Shown here: positions 10,847 through 18,303 of the stretch, piece after piece
How the letters are laid out: each line of letters opens with the position of its first letter
Numbering within the stretch: the stretch's first letter is position 1
Source: Halomonas ramblicola
GTDB taxonomy: Bacteria > Pseudomonadota > Gammaproteobacteria > Pseudomonadales > Halomonadaceae
Reading direction: 5' to 3'
DNA: 64,000 bases
NCBI RefSeq assembly: GCF_030409215.1
Contig: NZ_JAUFPL010000028.1
Coordinates: forward strand, 586,406 to 650,405
The notes under the pieces: generated by a model
Seen by the model: the letters and a program-made list of their open reading frames with translations, nothing else
What the model was told of the DNA's origin: nothing
The model's database searches: none
Made by a program: the position numbers and the translations under genes

Positions 10847-11726
10847 CGTTCAACCTCTCGATCTCTTCCGCCAGCACCTCGATATAACGACGACGGCGCT
10901 GAAGTGGCATGGCCATGATTTCCCGTTCGCTCCAGTGGTAATGGAACGCCAGGTAATGCACCTCGCGACGCAGCAGGGCCTCGCTGCTCCTCAGCTCGCC
11001 GAAGAAGAAGTCCTGGATATCGAAGGGCACCACGAAGGCCGCCCCGCAGTCGGGACAGTGGGTATCCAGGGTCAGCTCGATGCCGGGGGCCACCGCCTCC
11101 ATGGCGGCCTCGATGGCATGTCGGGCGCTCGCCGGTAGCTGGCGGATCTCCTCGACACTCGGCGATACCCGCTCGTCCAGGGCCAGCACGCATCCCGCCA
11201 GCAGGGTCGTCAGCGCCACGGCGCCATTGGCGTGAGGCAGGCCTGCCAGGCGTTCCTGGTCGGCGCCGTTGGGCAGGCGAAACCGCACCGTCATCGGCTT
11301 GGGGGTGCCGGCCTGCTGCGGCGACAGGGTCAGCGTCTGCTCGGGCTCCAGGTCGTCGTCCGCCAGAGGAATATCGGACAGGCGGAAGTGCACATCCACG
11401 GGAGCCCGACAGTCCGGCGAGGGACACTCGACCTGCGCCCATACCTCGTCACCGAAGGTCAAGGCCCGCAGCTTGAGCATCAGGCAGTGGCGATCGGCCA
11501 CGCTCAACGCACGCACCTGGGCCTCGGTGACCGGCTCGATAGTGCCGATCCGCGCCAGGCAACTCGCCAGTACGGCCGTTATCCGCTCGGCGATGGAAAG
11601 GGAACCCTCGGATTCCGCCAGCAGTTCCTCCTCGCGCCCGCCCAGCGCGCGTAACAGGGCGTCTCGATGGCATCGGCCATCCGGACCCGACAGCCCTATC
11701 GGTAAGCGGCAAGCGACGACACTCAT
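10830..11726 (-). CDS. T4 gp51-like baseplate/hub assembly protein
   Basis: 298 aa resembling the T4-type baseplate protein family (gp51-like) found in many eCIS clusters. It starts with a polar region (PIGLSGPDGRCHRDALLRALGGREEEL), as in family members. It has two Cys pairs spaced like zinc knuckles (CPSPDC at ~100-105 and CPDC at ~222-225), and a helical C-terminus with HYHWSEREIMAMPLQRRRRYIEVL. gp51 in T4 helps assemble the central hub. Upstream is a 60-base gap with a hairpin after the tube gene. There is no strong ribosome-binding site at the ATG, which may keep expression below that of tube and sheath. Confidence 0.75.
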   Translation of the reverse strand: MSVVACRLPIGLSGPDGRCHRDALLRALGGREEELLAESEGSLSIAERITAVLASCLARIGTIEPVTEAQVRALSVADRHCLMLKLRALTFGDEVWAQVECPSPDCRAPVDVHFRLSDIPLADDDLEPEQTLTLSPQQAGTPKPMTVRFRLPNGADQERLAGLPHANGAVALTTLLAGCVLALDERVSPSVEEIRQLPASARHAIEAAMEAVAPGIELTLDTHCPDCGAAFVVPFDIQDFFFGELRSSEALLRREVHYLAFHYHWSEREIMAMPLQRRRRYIEVLAEEIERLNDAAAG

Positions 11727-11759
11727 GGCACGGGATACTCTCGATCGAGGATTGCTGAC

Positions 11760-11774
11760 ACGCGCGAAGCGCGT
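11760..11774 (-). promoter_or_regulatory. Intercistronic hairpin just after the tube gene
   Basis: A perfect 6-bp inverted repeat (ACGCGC / GCGCGT with a 3-base loop) lies 13 bases downstream of the tube stop codon, ahead of the weaker downstream genes. It lacks a T-run, so it is more likely an RNA 3'-end stabiliser or attenuator than a full terminator. It could help give tube and sheath, which are needed in many copies, more mRNA than the baseplate genes. Inference from position. Confidence 0.35.
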
Positions 11775-11786
11775 CCAGGCCCGACC

Positions 11787-12290
11787 TCAGGTCTCGCTGG
11801 GCTCGGTGACGCTGGTATCGCGCTCCCACCCTTCATTCTGCAGGGTCAGGGTGCGGATCATCACGGCATTGCCGCTGGCATCGAGTTCCGGCAAGGCTTG
11901 GTATTCCGAGACCCAGCAGCGGTGGATGATGTAGGAGAACACCTTGATGCCCTGAAGGTTAAAGACATCCAGCACGATCTGGTCCTTGCGGAAGTCCTTG
12001 AGTGACATGGCCGCATCGCCGGCGAAGTTGTTGACCAGATTGGCCCACTCCTCGAAGGCGGCGTCATGGGTGACGCCGGCCTCGAGGGTGATGGGTTCGT
12101 ACTTGGTCATGCCCGGCATCTTGCGGTTGTGAGACGGATCGCCACCCTCGCGGAATTCCACCACCTCGGTGCTCTTCTTCAAGGCACTGCACTTGCTCAG
12201 GCCGGCAACATACTCGTTGTCCCACTTGACCTTGAACTTGAAATTCCGGTAGGGATCGAAACGGTACGAGTTGACTGAAAAACGCGGCAT
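11787..12290 (-). CDS. Contractile tail tube protein (gp19/Hcp-like)
   Basis: 167-aa protein of the phage T4 gp19-like tube family. Conserved blocks are NFKFKVKWDNEYVAGLSKCSALKKSTEVVEFREGGDPS near residues 18-55, then MPGMTKYEPITLEAGVTHDAAFEEWANLV, and a C-terminal RTLTLQNEGWERD. It stacks into the inner tube that carries or delivers cargo. Only one tube gene is visible, whereas Afp/PVC carry two or more (Afp1, Afp5). It starts 21 bases after the sheath gene, the usual sheath-tube order in this class. Confidence 0.93.
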   Translation of the reverse strand: MPRFSVNSYRFDPYRNFKFKVKWDNEYVAGLSKCSALKKSTEVVEFREGGDPSHNRKMPGMTKYEPITLEAGVTHDAAFEEWANLVNNFAGDAAMSLKDFRKDQIVLDVFNLQGIKVFSYIIHRCWVSEYQALPELDASGNAVMIRTLTLQNEGWERDTSVTEPSET

Positions 12291-12311
12291 GATCGCTCCT
12301 CCTGCCCTCGC

Positions 12312-14252
12312 CTAGGCGGACTGACCCGCCTTCTGACTGAGCTTGACCACCACGAACTCGGCGGGCTTCAAGGGCGCGAAACCCACCAGCACATTAACGA
12401 CCCCGTTATCGATATCCGCCTGGGTAGTGGTCTCGGCATCGCATTTCACGAAGAACCCCTGATCGGCGGTGGCCCCCTGGAAGGCTCCCTGTCGGAACAG
12501 GGTCATCATGAAGGCCGAGATGTTCAGGCGCAGTTGCTGCCAGAGGTCCACGTCGTTGGGTTCGAAGACTGCCCACTGGATGCCCCGGTAGATGCTCACC
12601 CGCAGCATGATGGCGGTGCGGCGCACCGGAATATAGCGCCATTCGGCATCGCTGGTGATGGTGCGCGCGCCCCACAGCACGCGTCCGGAAGCGGCGAACT
12701 GGCGGATGACATTGATGTTGTAGGGCGCCGGATTGAGCAGGCCCTGCTGGGCATCGGTAAAGGTGACCACCAGGGCCGCCGTCCCCGCCAGGGCCGATTC
12801 GGTGCCCGCCGGTGCCTTCCACACGCCGCGGCGGGCATCGGTCTTGGCGTACATGCCGGCGACGAAGCCCGACGGCGGCACCGGGATGGGCTCCGGCGAC
12901 TGGCCGGTGGGGTCCACCATGGTCGCCCAAGGCAGATACAGCGCCCCATAGGAATTCTTGGGGGAAAGTCCGGCGACGAACGACTGCGCTTCGGCCGTGG
13001 TATCCACGTCCAACCCCATGTCGCCAATGAAGAAGCAGTCGCTGAGGGAGCGGGACTCGCAGTAGGCCATTCCCTCGCCCACCACATTGGCGGAACCGAT
13101 GCCCGGCACGGCGATCAGGCTGACGTCATCCTTGTCGTCGAGCCTGCCGAAGGCCTCGATATAGGGCAGATCGGTGGTGATCGGATCGCCGTCGGAGCCG
13201 GCGCGAACCGAGGAAATCCCGGCGGCCGGCAGGCCATGATCGCCCACCCGATAGCGTGGCACCGCACCGCTATTGACCACCGGCCGGGTCACGGCCCCGC
13301 CCTGGGTTTCGGTGCCTCCTTCCAGGCGTCCCAGCCGCAGCAGGCTGGTGGCATTGGTGTTGCTATCGGCGGCCCGCGCCACGCTGACCGAGGAGGCGAC
13401 GCCGCTCGTCCCGGAGGTCAGCAACAACACCCCGCCGTCATCCGAGGCGGTGAAGCCCGTGAACGCCGCCGGATCGGTGGAACTGCGCAGAGGACTCAAC
13501 GCCTGGACCCGGGCATTCAGGGCGGCGACCACGTTCCCCAGGTCATCCAGGTTGTCGACGGTGCCATCGGTTACCGCCTCCTGCAGGTCGATGGTCTGAT
13601 AGCCGTCCGCATTGATGTTGATTCGCAGCTGGGTACGCGGGCTGGTCAGCGGCAGGGTCGGTGTGCCCCCGCCGCGACTGGTGCCCGCCACGGCGTTGGT
13701 ATTGGTCGGGTCGGCGGTGACCCGGATCAATGTCGAGGCATTGGTCACCTTCTCCACGAAGTTGGGCGCGTTCGGCACCATGCTCAGGTCCTCGAAGCGC
13801 TCGGTGGGTGTGCTGGCATCGCCCTGGTAGACCTCGAGAGTGAACTCGTTGCCGGGGTCCACGGTACCGTCGGTTACCACCAGTTCCAGCTCATTACCCC
13901 ACTGACCGGGGCTGACCGCCTCGATGGTGAGGGTATCCTGCGGGGTGTCGGCGCGATCGGACAGCACAATATTGGCCGTCTCGACATTCTCCCCCGCGAC
14001 GCGGACCACATAGCAGATCGCGCCGCCATTATTGAAGAACTGATAGACCGCATGGGCCAGATAGGAGTCGTCGAGGAATCCCCCGTACTGGTTCTCGAAC
14101 TCGGTGAAATTGAAGATTCGCTTCGCCTCGGTGAGGCTGCCCTTCTCCGCCTGACCAATGAACGCCGCCGTGGAGGTACTGGCCGCCGAAATCGGGCGCA
14201 CACCGCTGGAGACCTCATCGACATAGACGCCGGGATAAGAGACTTGAGCCAT
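12312..14252 (-). CDS. Contractile tail sheath protein
   Basis: 646 aa. The N-terminus YPGVYVDEVSSGVRPISAASTSTAAFIGQAEKG and FFNNGGAICYVVRV are diagnostic for phage-type sheath proteins. The C-terminal domain (residues ~480-646) has GVWKAPAG, LNPAPYNINVIR, WGARTITSDAEWRYIPVRRTAIMLRVSIYRG and GFFVKCD. The long middle insertion (~residues 150-370) is beta-rich and variable, as expected for a surface-exposed domain. The sheath contracts to drive the tube. Single copy here. The start follows an AAGG-type site. Highly confident. Confidence 0.95.
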   Translation of the reverse strand: MAQVSYPGVYVDEVSSGVRPISAASTSTAAFIGQAEKGSLTEAKRIFNFTEFENQYGGFLDDSYLAHAVYQFFNNGGAICYVVRVAGENVETANIVLSDRADTPQDTLTIEAVSPGQWGNELELVVTDGTVDPGNEFTLEVYQGDASTPTERFEDLSMVPNAPNFVEKVTNASTLIRVTADPTNTNAVAGTSRGGGTPTLPLTSPRTQLRININADGYQTIDLQEAVTDGTVDNLDDLGNVVAALNARVQALSPLRSSTDPAAFTGFTASDDGGVLLLTSGTSGVASSVSVARAADSNTNATSLLRLGRLEGGTETQGGAVTRPVVNSGAVPRYRVGDHGLPAAGISSVRAGSDGDPITTDLPYIEAFGRLDDKDDVSLIAVPGIGSANVVGEGMAYCESRSLSDCFFIGDMGLDVDTTAEAQSFVAGLSPKNSYGALYLPWATMVDPTGQSPEPIPVPPSGFVAGMYAKTDARRGVWKAPAGTESALAGTAALVVTFTDAQQGLLNPAPYNINVIRQFAASGRVLWGARTITSDAEWRYIPVRRTAIMLRVSIYRGIQWAVFEPNDVDLWQQLRLNISAFMMTLFRQGAFQGATADQGFFVKCDAETTTQADIDNGVVNVLVGFAPLKPAEFVVVKLSQKAGQSA

Positions 14253-14365
14253 TGGGGTGTACCTTTTACGTTGTCTTGTCAGCCCTGTCGGTTAGAACCG
14301 ATCGTTGATGCCGACGCCATCTCGCGGACCGCCCCCTCCTCGATCACCCCCTCACGCCGCGGGCG

Positions 14366-14635
14366 TCATGCCCCGCTCCTGGAGGTGGTGGAAGCACGGC
14401 GGGTGTCGGCATGCTGGCCTTTTCTCGCCTTGGCGCTGGAGGGCTTTTTCGCCTCCGCCTTGCCCTCCTCTCCCAGCGCCAGCACATACCGCTTGACCAG
14501 CTTATCGAGCATGGCGTTACCCTTGATATCGATATCGGACATCTCCACCGAACCCAGGGCGGGAATATGCCGGTATTCACCGCTGTTGCACGCTAGCGTT
14601 ACGGGGCGTCTCGCCAGATTTCTAACCTTCACCAT
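14366..14635 (-). CDS. Small leader protein of the eCIS operon
   Basis: 89-aa protein. An upstream in-frame ATG at 14656 exists but lacks a ribosome-binding site. The ATG at 14635 has GAGG six bases upstream and gives MVKVRNLARRPVTLACNSG. The first ~60 residues form a compact beta-rich domain followed by a helical AMLDKLVKRYVLAL. The last ~30 residues are Lys/Arg/Ser-rich and probably disordered. Small proteins of this kind often precede sheath genes in eCIS operons; their function is unknown to me. It is the first gene of the operon, followed by 113 bases without a gene before the sheath. Confidence 0.65.
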   Translation of the reverse strand: MVKVRNLARRPVTLACNSGEYRHIPALGSVEMSDIDIKGNAMLDKLVKRYVLALGEEGKAEAKKPSSAKARKGQHADTRRASTTSRSGA

Positions 14636-15071
14636 AGCTGGCCTCACTGGACTCATGGGAATAATTCAGATGAGATAGAGCAGCCTGATTCCTTAGCGAC
14701 AACCCTGTTTCCTTATTACCACTCTATAGCACCACACGAATCTTAAGCGTACCTTCCCGCTGCTTTTCATCGTCTCTCACGATGACCGCATACCAACGGG
14801 TTCCGCCACATAAAAACAGCCAGACAACACACTAACCGGCTCTGCTTGTACAGAGTTGTCAGGCCGATTGTTCTGGCACTTCGGCATTTGCGCTATATTT
14901 CAACCCTAGTTTTACTTTTCTGGTACCGCAAGTCGATCCGAGCCATTACCGACCTTGGGTGACGGTACCCGCCTCGACACGCTGCGGCCCGGACCGTGAA
15001 GCGAGCCCCTGGCGACCCACGCCCCCATGAATAGACAGCAAAGATTACCCAACCAGCCGACAACGCAGTGA

Positions 15072-15089
15072 CTGATGAGGCTTCATCAG
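15072..15089. terminator. Hairpin downstream of the fructosamine kinase-like gene
   Basis: Perfect 7-bp inverted repeat CTGATGA / TCATCAG with a 4-base loop, downstream of 15254-16093 on the minus strand. No T-run follows, so at best a weak or Rho-assisted terminator separating this gene from the eCIS leader. Confidence 0.3.
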
Positions 15090-15096
15090 ACTGAGG

Positions 15097-15201
15097 TCAT
15101 AGCAGCCAGCCGTAATGGCGCTCGTCGTGGAGAATCCGGAGCTCGAGCAAACTGATAGGGAAGGCCGTCGCCAGGGTGATGCGCGCCAGGCCCAGCAGCA
15201 T
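15097..15201 (-). CDS. Possible small membrane-like ORF or gene remnant
   Basis: 34 codons from ATG at 15201 to TGA, reading LLGLARITLATAFPISLLELRILHDERHYGWLL. The frame is open further upstream past GTG at 15213. Composition (hydrophobic helix then a charged turn) looks more protein-like than other frames here. No ribosome-binding site is visible. It may be a degraded membrane protein. Low confidence. Confidence 0.18.
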   Translation of the reverse strand: MLLGLARITLATAFPISLLELRILHDERHYGWLL

Positions 15202-15253
15202 CCCGAGAGCCACGACCTCGTGTGCGGGGTTGCCCGGTGGCAGCCACGGCCCC

Positions 15254-16093
15254 CTACCCCGCCGCCAGTCTGGCCACGCAGCGCTCCACCGCGCCGCGAT
15301 AGCCGCCGCCGAACAGCAGCAGGTGGTTGAGCAGCGGATAGAGCTGGAACAGCGCCTCGCGCCGCGGCCAGTCGGCCGGGGCCTCGCCGTCCCAGTAGGC
15401 CTCGAAGAAGGCCTCGCCCGGCGAGCCGAACAGGCTCAGCATGGCCAGGTCCACCTCCGGGTAGTGGCGGTAGACCGCCGGGTCGATGAGCGCCGGCCCC
15501 CGCGGCGTGAACAGCACGTTGCCCGACCATAGGTCGCCATGCACCAGGCTCGCCGGGGCGTCCGGCAGCCAGGCCTCGAGTCCCTCGGCCACGGCCTCCA
15601 CCCGCCGGCGCAATCGCGCGTCCAGCAGCCCGCGCGCCTGGCAGGCCTCGGCCAGCGGCAGCAGGCGCCGCTGGCGCTGGAAGGCGCGCCCGTCGGCGAG
15701 CGGCGCATTGGGCTGGGGCGTCGCCCCGCAGGCGTTGTCCCGGGGCCAGCCGTGGGCCTCCCCGGTCACGCCGTGCAGCCGGCGCAGCCCCTCGCCCAGG
15801 GCCGCCGCATCGCGGCCCCGCCCGGGCGCCGTCTCGAGCGCCTCCATCACCAGCCAGCCATCGCCCTCGGCGAGCACCGCGGGCACTACCAGGCCGCTGT
15901 CCGCCGCCCGCAGGGCACGCAGCCCGTCGGCCTCCCCGGCCAGGCGGTCGGGATCGTCGCGCTTGACCACCATCGGGCCCTGGTCGGTGGCCAGGCGGTA
16001 GACCGCCGCGATATCCCCGCCGGCCAGCGGTTCCGGCTCACCCGCCGGCACCAGCCCGGCCGTTTCCAGGTTTCTCGCCAGCGTCGCCTCCAT
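15254..16093 (-). CDS. Fructosamine/ketosamine-3-kinase family protein
   Basis: 279-aa aminoglycoside phosphotransferase-fold kinase of the fructosamine kinase family (YniA-like). It shows MVVKRDDP with the ATP-binding Lys at ~44, the Brenner catalytic motif LVHGDLWSGNVLF at ~183-195, and the metal-binding IDPAVYRHYPEVDLAMLSLFG segment with the family-specific F/Y-rich end. These enzymes phosphorylate glycated amines or proteins at C3 so the sugar is released (deglycation). The frame extends upstream, but the ATG at 16093 has AGAGGAG eight bases before it and gives the usual family N-terminus. Stand-alone gene, separated by a terminator from the fasciclin gene upstream. Confidence 0.85.
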   Translation of the reverse strand: MEATLARNLETAGLVPAGEPEPLAGGDIAAVYRLATDQGPMVVKRDDPDRLAGEADGLRALRAADSGLVVPAVLAEGDGWLVMEALETAPGRGRDAAALGEGLRRLHGVTGEAHGWPRDNACGATPQPNAPLADGRAFQRQRRLLPLAEACQARGLLDARLRRRVEAVAEGLEAWLPDAPASLVHGDLWSGNVLFTPRGPALIDPAVYRHYPEVDLAMLSLFGSPGEAFFEAYWDGEAPADWPRREALFQLYPLLNHLLLFGGGYRGAVERCVARLAAG

Positions 16094-16168
16094 GGCACGT
16101 CTCCTCTGATGCGCGTCTCCCCCAGGCTTGCCGGCCGGCGCCCGCTCGTCAAGCCGGCCGCCGAGACG

Positions 16169-16192
16169 AAAAAAGCCGCCCGGACGGGCGGC
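16169..16192 (-). terminator. Rho-independent terminator after the fasciclin gene
   Basis: Perfect 7-bp GC stem (GCCGCCC / GGGCGGC, 4-base loop) followed on the minus strand by six T residues, about 40 bases past the fasciclin stop. Classic intrinsic terminator. Confidence 0.8.
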
Positions 16193-16234
16193 AACAGGGA
16201 GCAAGGGACAACAGAGGGGCCACGGCCCCGTGAA

Positions 16235-16741
16235 TCACTCGGGCATCAGCACGGCGTCGATGACGTGGATCACGCCGTTGCTGGCCTCGATATCGGCCTG
16301 GACCACGGTGGCGTCATCGATCATCACGCTGCCGTCCATGGTGGTGATGGTGAGATCCTGGCCCTGGACGGTGGTAGCGCTGTCGGTGGCCATGGCGTCC
16401 TCGGCCATGACCTTCCCGGGCACTACGTGGTAGGTCAGGATCGCCTCCAGCTGGTCCCGGTTCTCCTCCTCCAGCAGCGACTCCACGGTGCCCTCCGGCA
16501 GCGCGGCGAAGGCCTCGTCGGTGGGAGCGAAGACGGTGAAGGGCCCCTCCCCCTTGAGGGTCTCGACCAGGCCGGCGGCCTCGACCGCGGCGACCAGGGT
16601 CTCGAACTGGCCCGCTTCCACGGCGGTGTCGACGATGTCCTGCTTGTCGCCATGATGATCGGCCAGGACGGCACCGGCCAGCATCAGGCCGGCGACGCCG
16701 GCGCCGAGGGTCAGGGGAAGGCTGGGACGGATAGTGCGCAT
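16235..16741 (-). CDS. Secreted fasciclin (FAS1) domain protein
   Basis: 168 aa. ATG at 16741 gives a clean Sec signal peptide ([27 protein letters not shown], cleavage near residue 27) and has a purine-rich GGAGAGAG site; the upstream in-frame extension lacks one. One FAS1 domain follows, with both conserved boxes: [15 protein letters not shown] (H1) and LTYHVVPG (H2), ending [16 protein letters not shown]1 proteins are periplasmic or surface adhesion-type proteins. The gene is monocistronic with its own terminator. Its promoter region carries an unusual dyad and direct repeats (see findings). Confidence 0.9.
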   Translation of the reverse strand: MRTIRPSLPLTLGAGVAGLMLAGAVLADHHGDKQDIVDTAVEAGQFETLVAAVEAAGLVETLKGEGPFTVFAPTDEAFAALPEGTVESLLEEENRDQLEAILTYHVVPGKVMAEDAMATDSATTVQGQDLTITTMDGSVMIDDATVVQADIEASNGVIHVIDAVLMPE

Positions 16742-16822
16742 GGTGTCTCTCTCCTCTCGGGCCGCCGGTGGTCGACCGGTCTGCCCCTTGGTGGGAACCC
16801 GGTCGGGCATCTTTCGCCTCGA

Positions 16823-16850
16823 CCTATACACACCCTAGACAATGTATAGG
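16823..16850. promoter_or_regulatory. Dyad operator candidate upstream of fasciclin and NIF3-like genes
   Basis: Perfect inverted repeat CCTATACA, 12 bases, TGTATAGG, lying in the AT-rich divergent region between the fasciclin gene and the NIF3-like gene. Nearby, ACAAGAAA occurs twice (16857-16864 and 16879-16886), 22 bases apart. The spacing and TGTATA/TGTACA-like half sites suggest a regulator binding site; the protein is unknown. Confidence 0.45.
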
Positions 16851-16955
16851 ATTTGAACAAGAAATTTTTCATTCCTGTACAAGAAACTCCACCGGGCTGA
16901 CGCGCGCCCCCTTCCTGTGGCACAACGGGAACACTCACCCCAAAGGAGAACGACC

Positions 16956-17267
16956 ATGTACAAGCTGGCCTTCTTCGTCCCCGTGGAGGACGCCGAGACG
17001 GTCAAGGAGGCGGTCTTCGCCACCGGCGCCGGGCGCATCGGCGACTACGAGGCGTGCTGCTTCCAGACCCCGGGCACCGGGCAGTTCCGGCCCCTGGCCG
17101 GTGCCGACCCGCACATCGGCCGGGTCGGCGACCTGGAACGCGTGGAGGAGCTCAAGGTGGAACTGGTCTGCGAGGACGCGCTGATCCACGAGGCGGTGGC
17201 GGCGCTCAGGGCCGCCCATCCCTACGAGGAGCCGGCCTTCGATGTCTGGAAGCTGGAAGCCTTCTGA
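16956..17267 (+). CDS. NIF3-like (YqfO C-terminal domain) small protein
   Basis: 103-aa protein matching the short stand-alone form of the NIF3/YqfO dimerisation domain: YKLAFFVPVEDAETVKEAVFATGAGRIGDYEACCFQT, then GQFRPLAGADPHIG, and C-terminal AHPYEEPAFDVWKL. Family members have a PII-like fold. The molecular function is not established. The ATG at 16956 follows AAAGGAG. It is transcribed divergently from the fasciclin gene and ends at a hairpin shared with the convergent transaldolase gene. Confidence 0.85.
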   Translation: MYKLAFFVPVEDAETVKEAVFATGAGRIGDYEACCFQTPGTGQFRPLAGADPHIGRVGDLERVEELKVELVCEDALIHEAVAALRAAHPYEEPAFDVWKLEAF

Positions 17268-17280
17268 GGCCGCTGACGAC

Positions 17281-17311
17281 GGCGGCCCCGACGCCAGGCG
17301 CCGGGGCCGCC
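17281..17311. terminator. Bidirectional hairpin between convergent genes
   Basis: Perfect 10-bp stem GGCGGCCCCG / CGGGGCCGCC with an 11-base loop, placed between the stop codons of the NIF3-like gene (plus) and transaldolase (minus). No clear T-run on either side, but position and strength suggest a shared terminator. Confidence 0.6.
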
Positions 17312-17333
17312 GGTTGCCCGGGGCGAACCGCAC

Positions 17334-18284
17334 TCAGCCCAGCCGCTCGGCGAGGCGCGCCTCCAGGGTACGCTGGTCCTCGTCGAAGCGGCGGATGCCC
17401 TCGGCCAGCTTGTCGTTGGCCATGGCGTCCTGGTTGTGGCCCCAGCGGAAGGCGGGCTCGTCGAGCGGCGCGGGGCGCTCGCCGGCGGCGGGAATCTCCA
17501 CGGCCCGGGCGACCTCGCCCTCCTCGGCCGCCAGCTCCTCGAGCAGCGCCGGCGAGATGGTCAGGCGCGGGCAGCCGGCCAGCGCCAGTACCTGGCCGAC
17601 GGTGCGGAAGCTCGCCCCCATCACCACGGTGGCGTAGCCGCCACGGCCGACCCGCTCGCAGACCCCGCGTACGAAGCGCACGCCCGGGTCCTCCTCGGGG
17701 GCATAGTCGCGGCCGGTCGCCTGCTTGTACCAGTCGGTGACCCGGCCGACGAAGGGCGAGACCAGGAAGACCCCGGCGTCGAAGCAGGCCTGGGCCTGGG
17801 CCTCGCTGAACAGCAGGGTCAGGTTGCACTGGATGCCGTCGCGTTCCAGTACCTCGGCGGCGCGGATCCCCTCCCAGGTGGAGGCGAGCTTGATCAGCAC
17901 GCGTTCGCGGCCCACGCCGCGCCTGTCGTAGAGCTCCACCAGCTCGTGGGCCTTGCGGATGCTGGCCTGGGTGTCGAAGGAGAGCCGCGCGGCCACCTCG
18001 GTGGAGACCCGCCCCGGGACGCGCTTGGCGATCTCCGCGCCCTTGGCCACGGCGAGGCGATCCACGGCATGCTCGAGGCGCGCCTGGGGGTCCCGGAACT
18101 CGCCCTTGACGGCGGCGAGTTCGGCGTCGATCAGCGCCTGGTAGCCCGGCATATCGAAGGCCTTGAGCAGCAGCGAGGGGTTGGTGGTGGCGTCGTGCGG
18201 CCGGTAGCGCTCGATGGCATCCAGGTCACCGGTGTCGGCGACCACCAGGGAGTGTGTCTTCAGGGCGTCGAGTCGTGTGGTCAT
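17334..18284 (-). CDS. tal: Transaldolase
   Basis: 316-aa TalB-type transaldolase, which transfers a dihydroxyacetone unit between sedoheptulose-7-P and glyceraldehyde-3-P in the non-oxidative pentose phosphate pathway. Visible are [12 protein letters not shown] (residues 31-42), the Schiff-base lysine in [12 protein letters not shown] (Lys132, the same number as in E. coli TalB), [29 protein letters not shown], and the C-terminal [25 protein letters not shown] at 18284 has GGGAGG seven bases upstream. It is the last gene of the polyol operon, where it would process xylulose-5-phosphate made by the adjacent kinase. Ends before a strong hairpin. Confidence 0.95.
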   Translation of the reverse strand: MTTRLDALKTHSLVVADTGDLDAIERYRPHDATTNPSLLLKAFDMPGYQALIDAELAAVKGEFRDPQARLEHAVDRLAVAKGAEIAKRVPGRVSTEVAARLSFDTQASIRKAHELVELYDRRGVGRERVLIKLASTWEGIRAAEVLERDGIQCNLTLLFSEAQAQACFDAGVFLVSPFVGRVTDWYKQATGRDYAPEEDPGVRFVRGVCERVGRGGYATVVMGASFRTVGQVLALAGCPRLTISPALLEELAAEEGEVARAVEIPAAGERPAPLDEPAFRWGHNQDAMANDKLAEGIRRFDEDQRTLEARLAERLG

Positions 18285-18303
18285 GCGGTTCCTCCCGGGA
18301 GAT

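Larger units (their letters stand above)
14636..15253. promoter_or_regulatory. Long AT-richer region upstream of the eCIS operon
   Basis: About 600 bases with no convincing gene. The part between ~14670 and 14940 is clearly AT-richer than the surroundings and probably holds the eCIS promoter on the minus strand. One weak sigma70-like candidate is TTGCGG, 17 bases, TAGGGT (around 14905-14935). A CTCTG/CAGAG hairpin lies near 14840-14855. Nearer 15250 there is a short open frame described separately. None of these elements is strong enough to name a regulator. Confidence 0.4.

Noticed and set aside
12534..14678. 714-codon plus-strand frame opposite the sheath gene
   Set aside because: Antisense to an unmistakable sheath protein; no family motifs.
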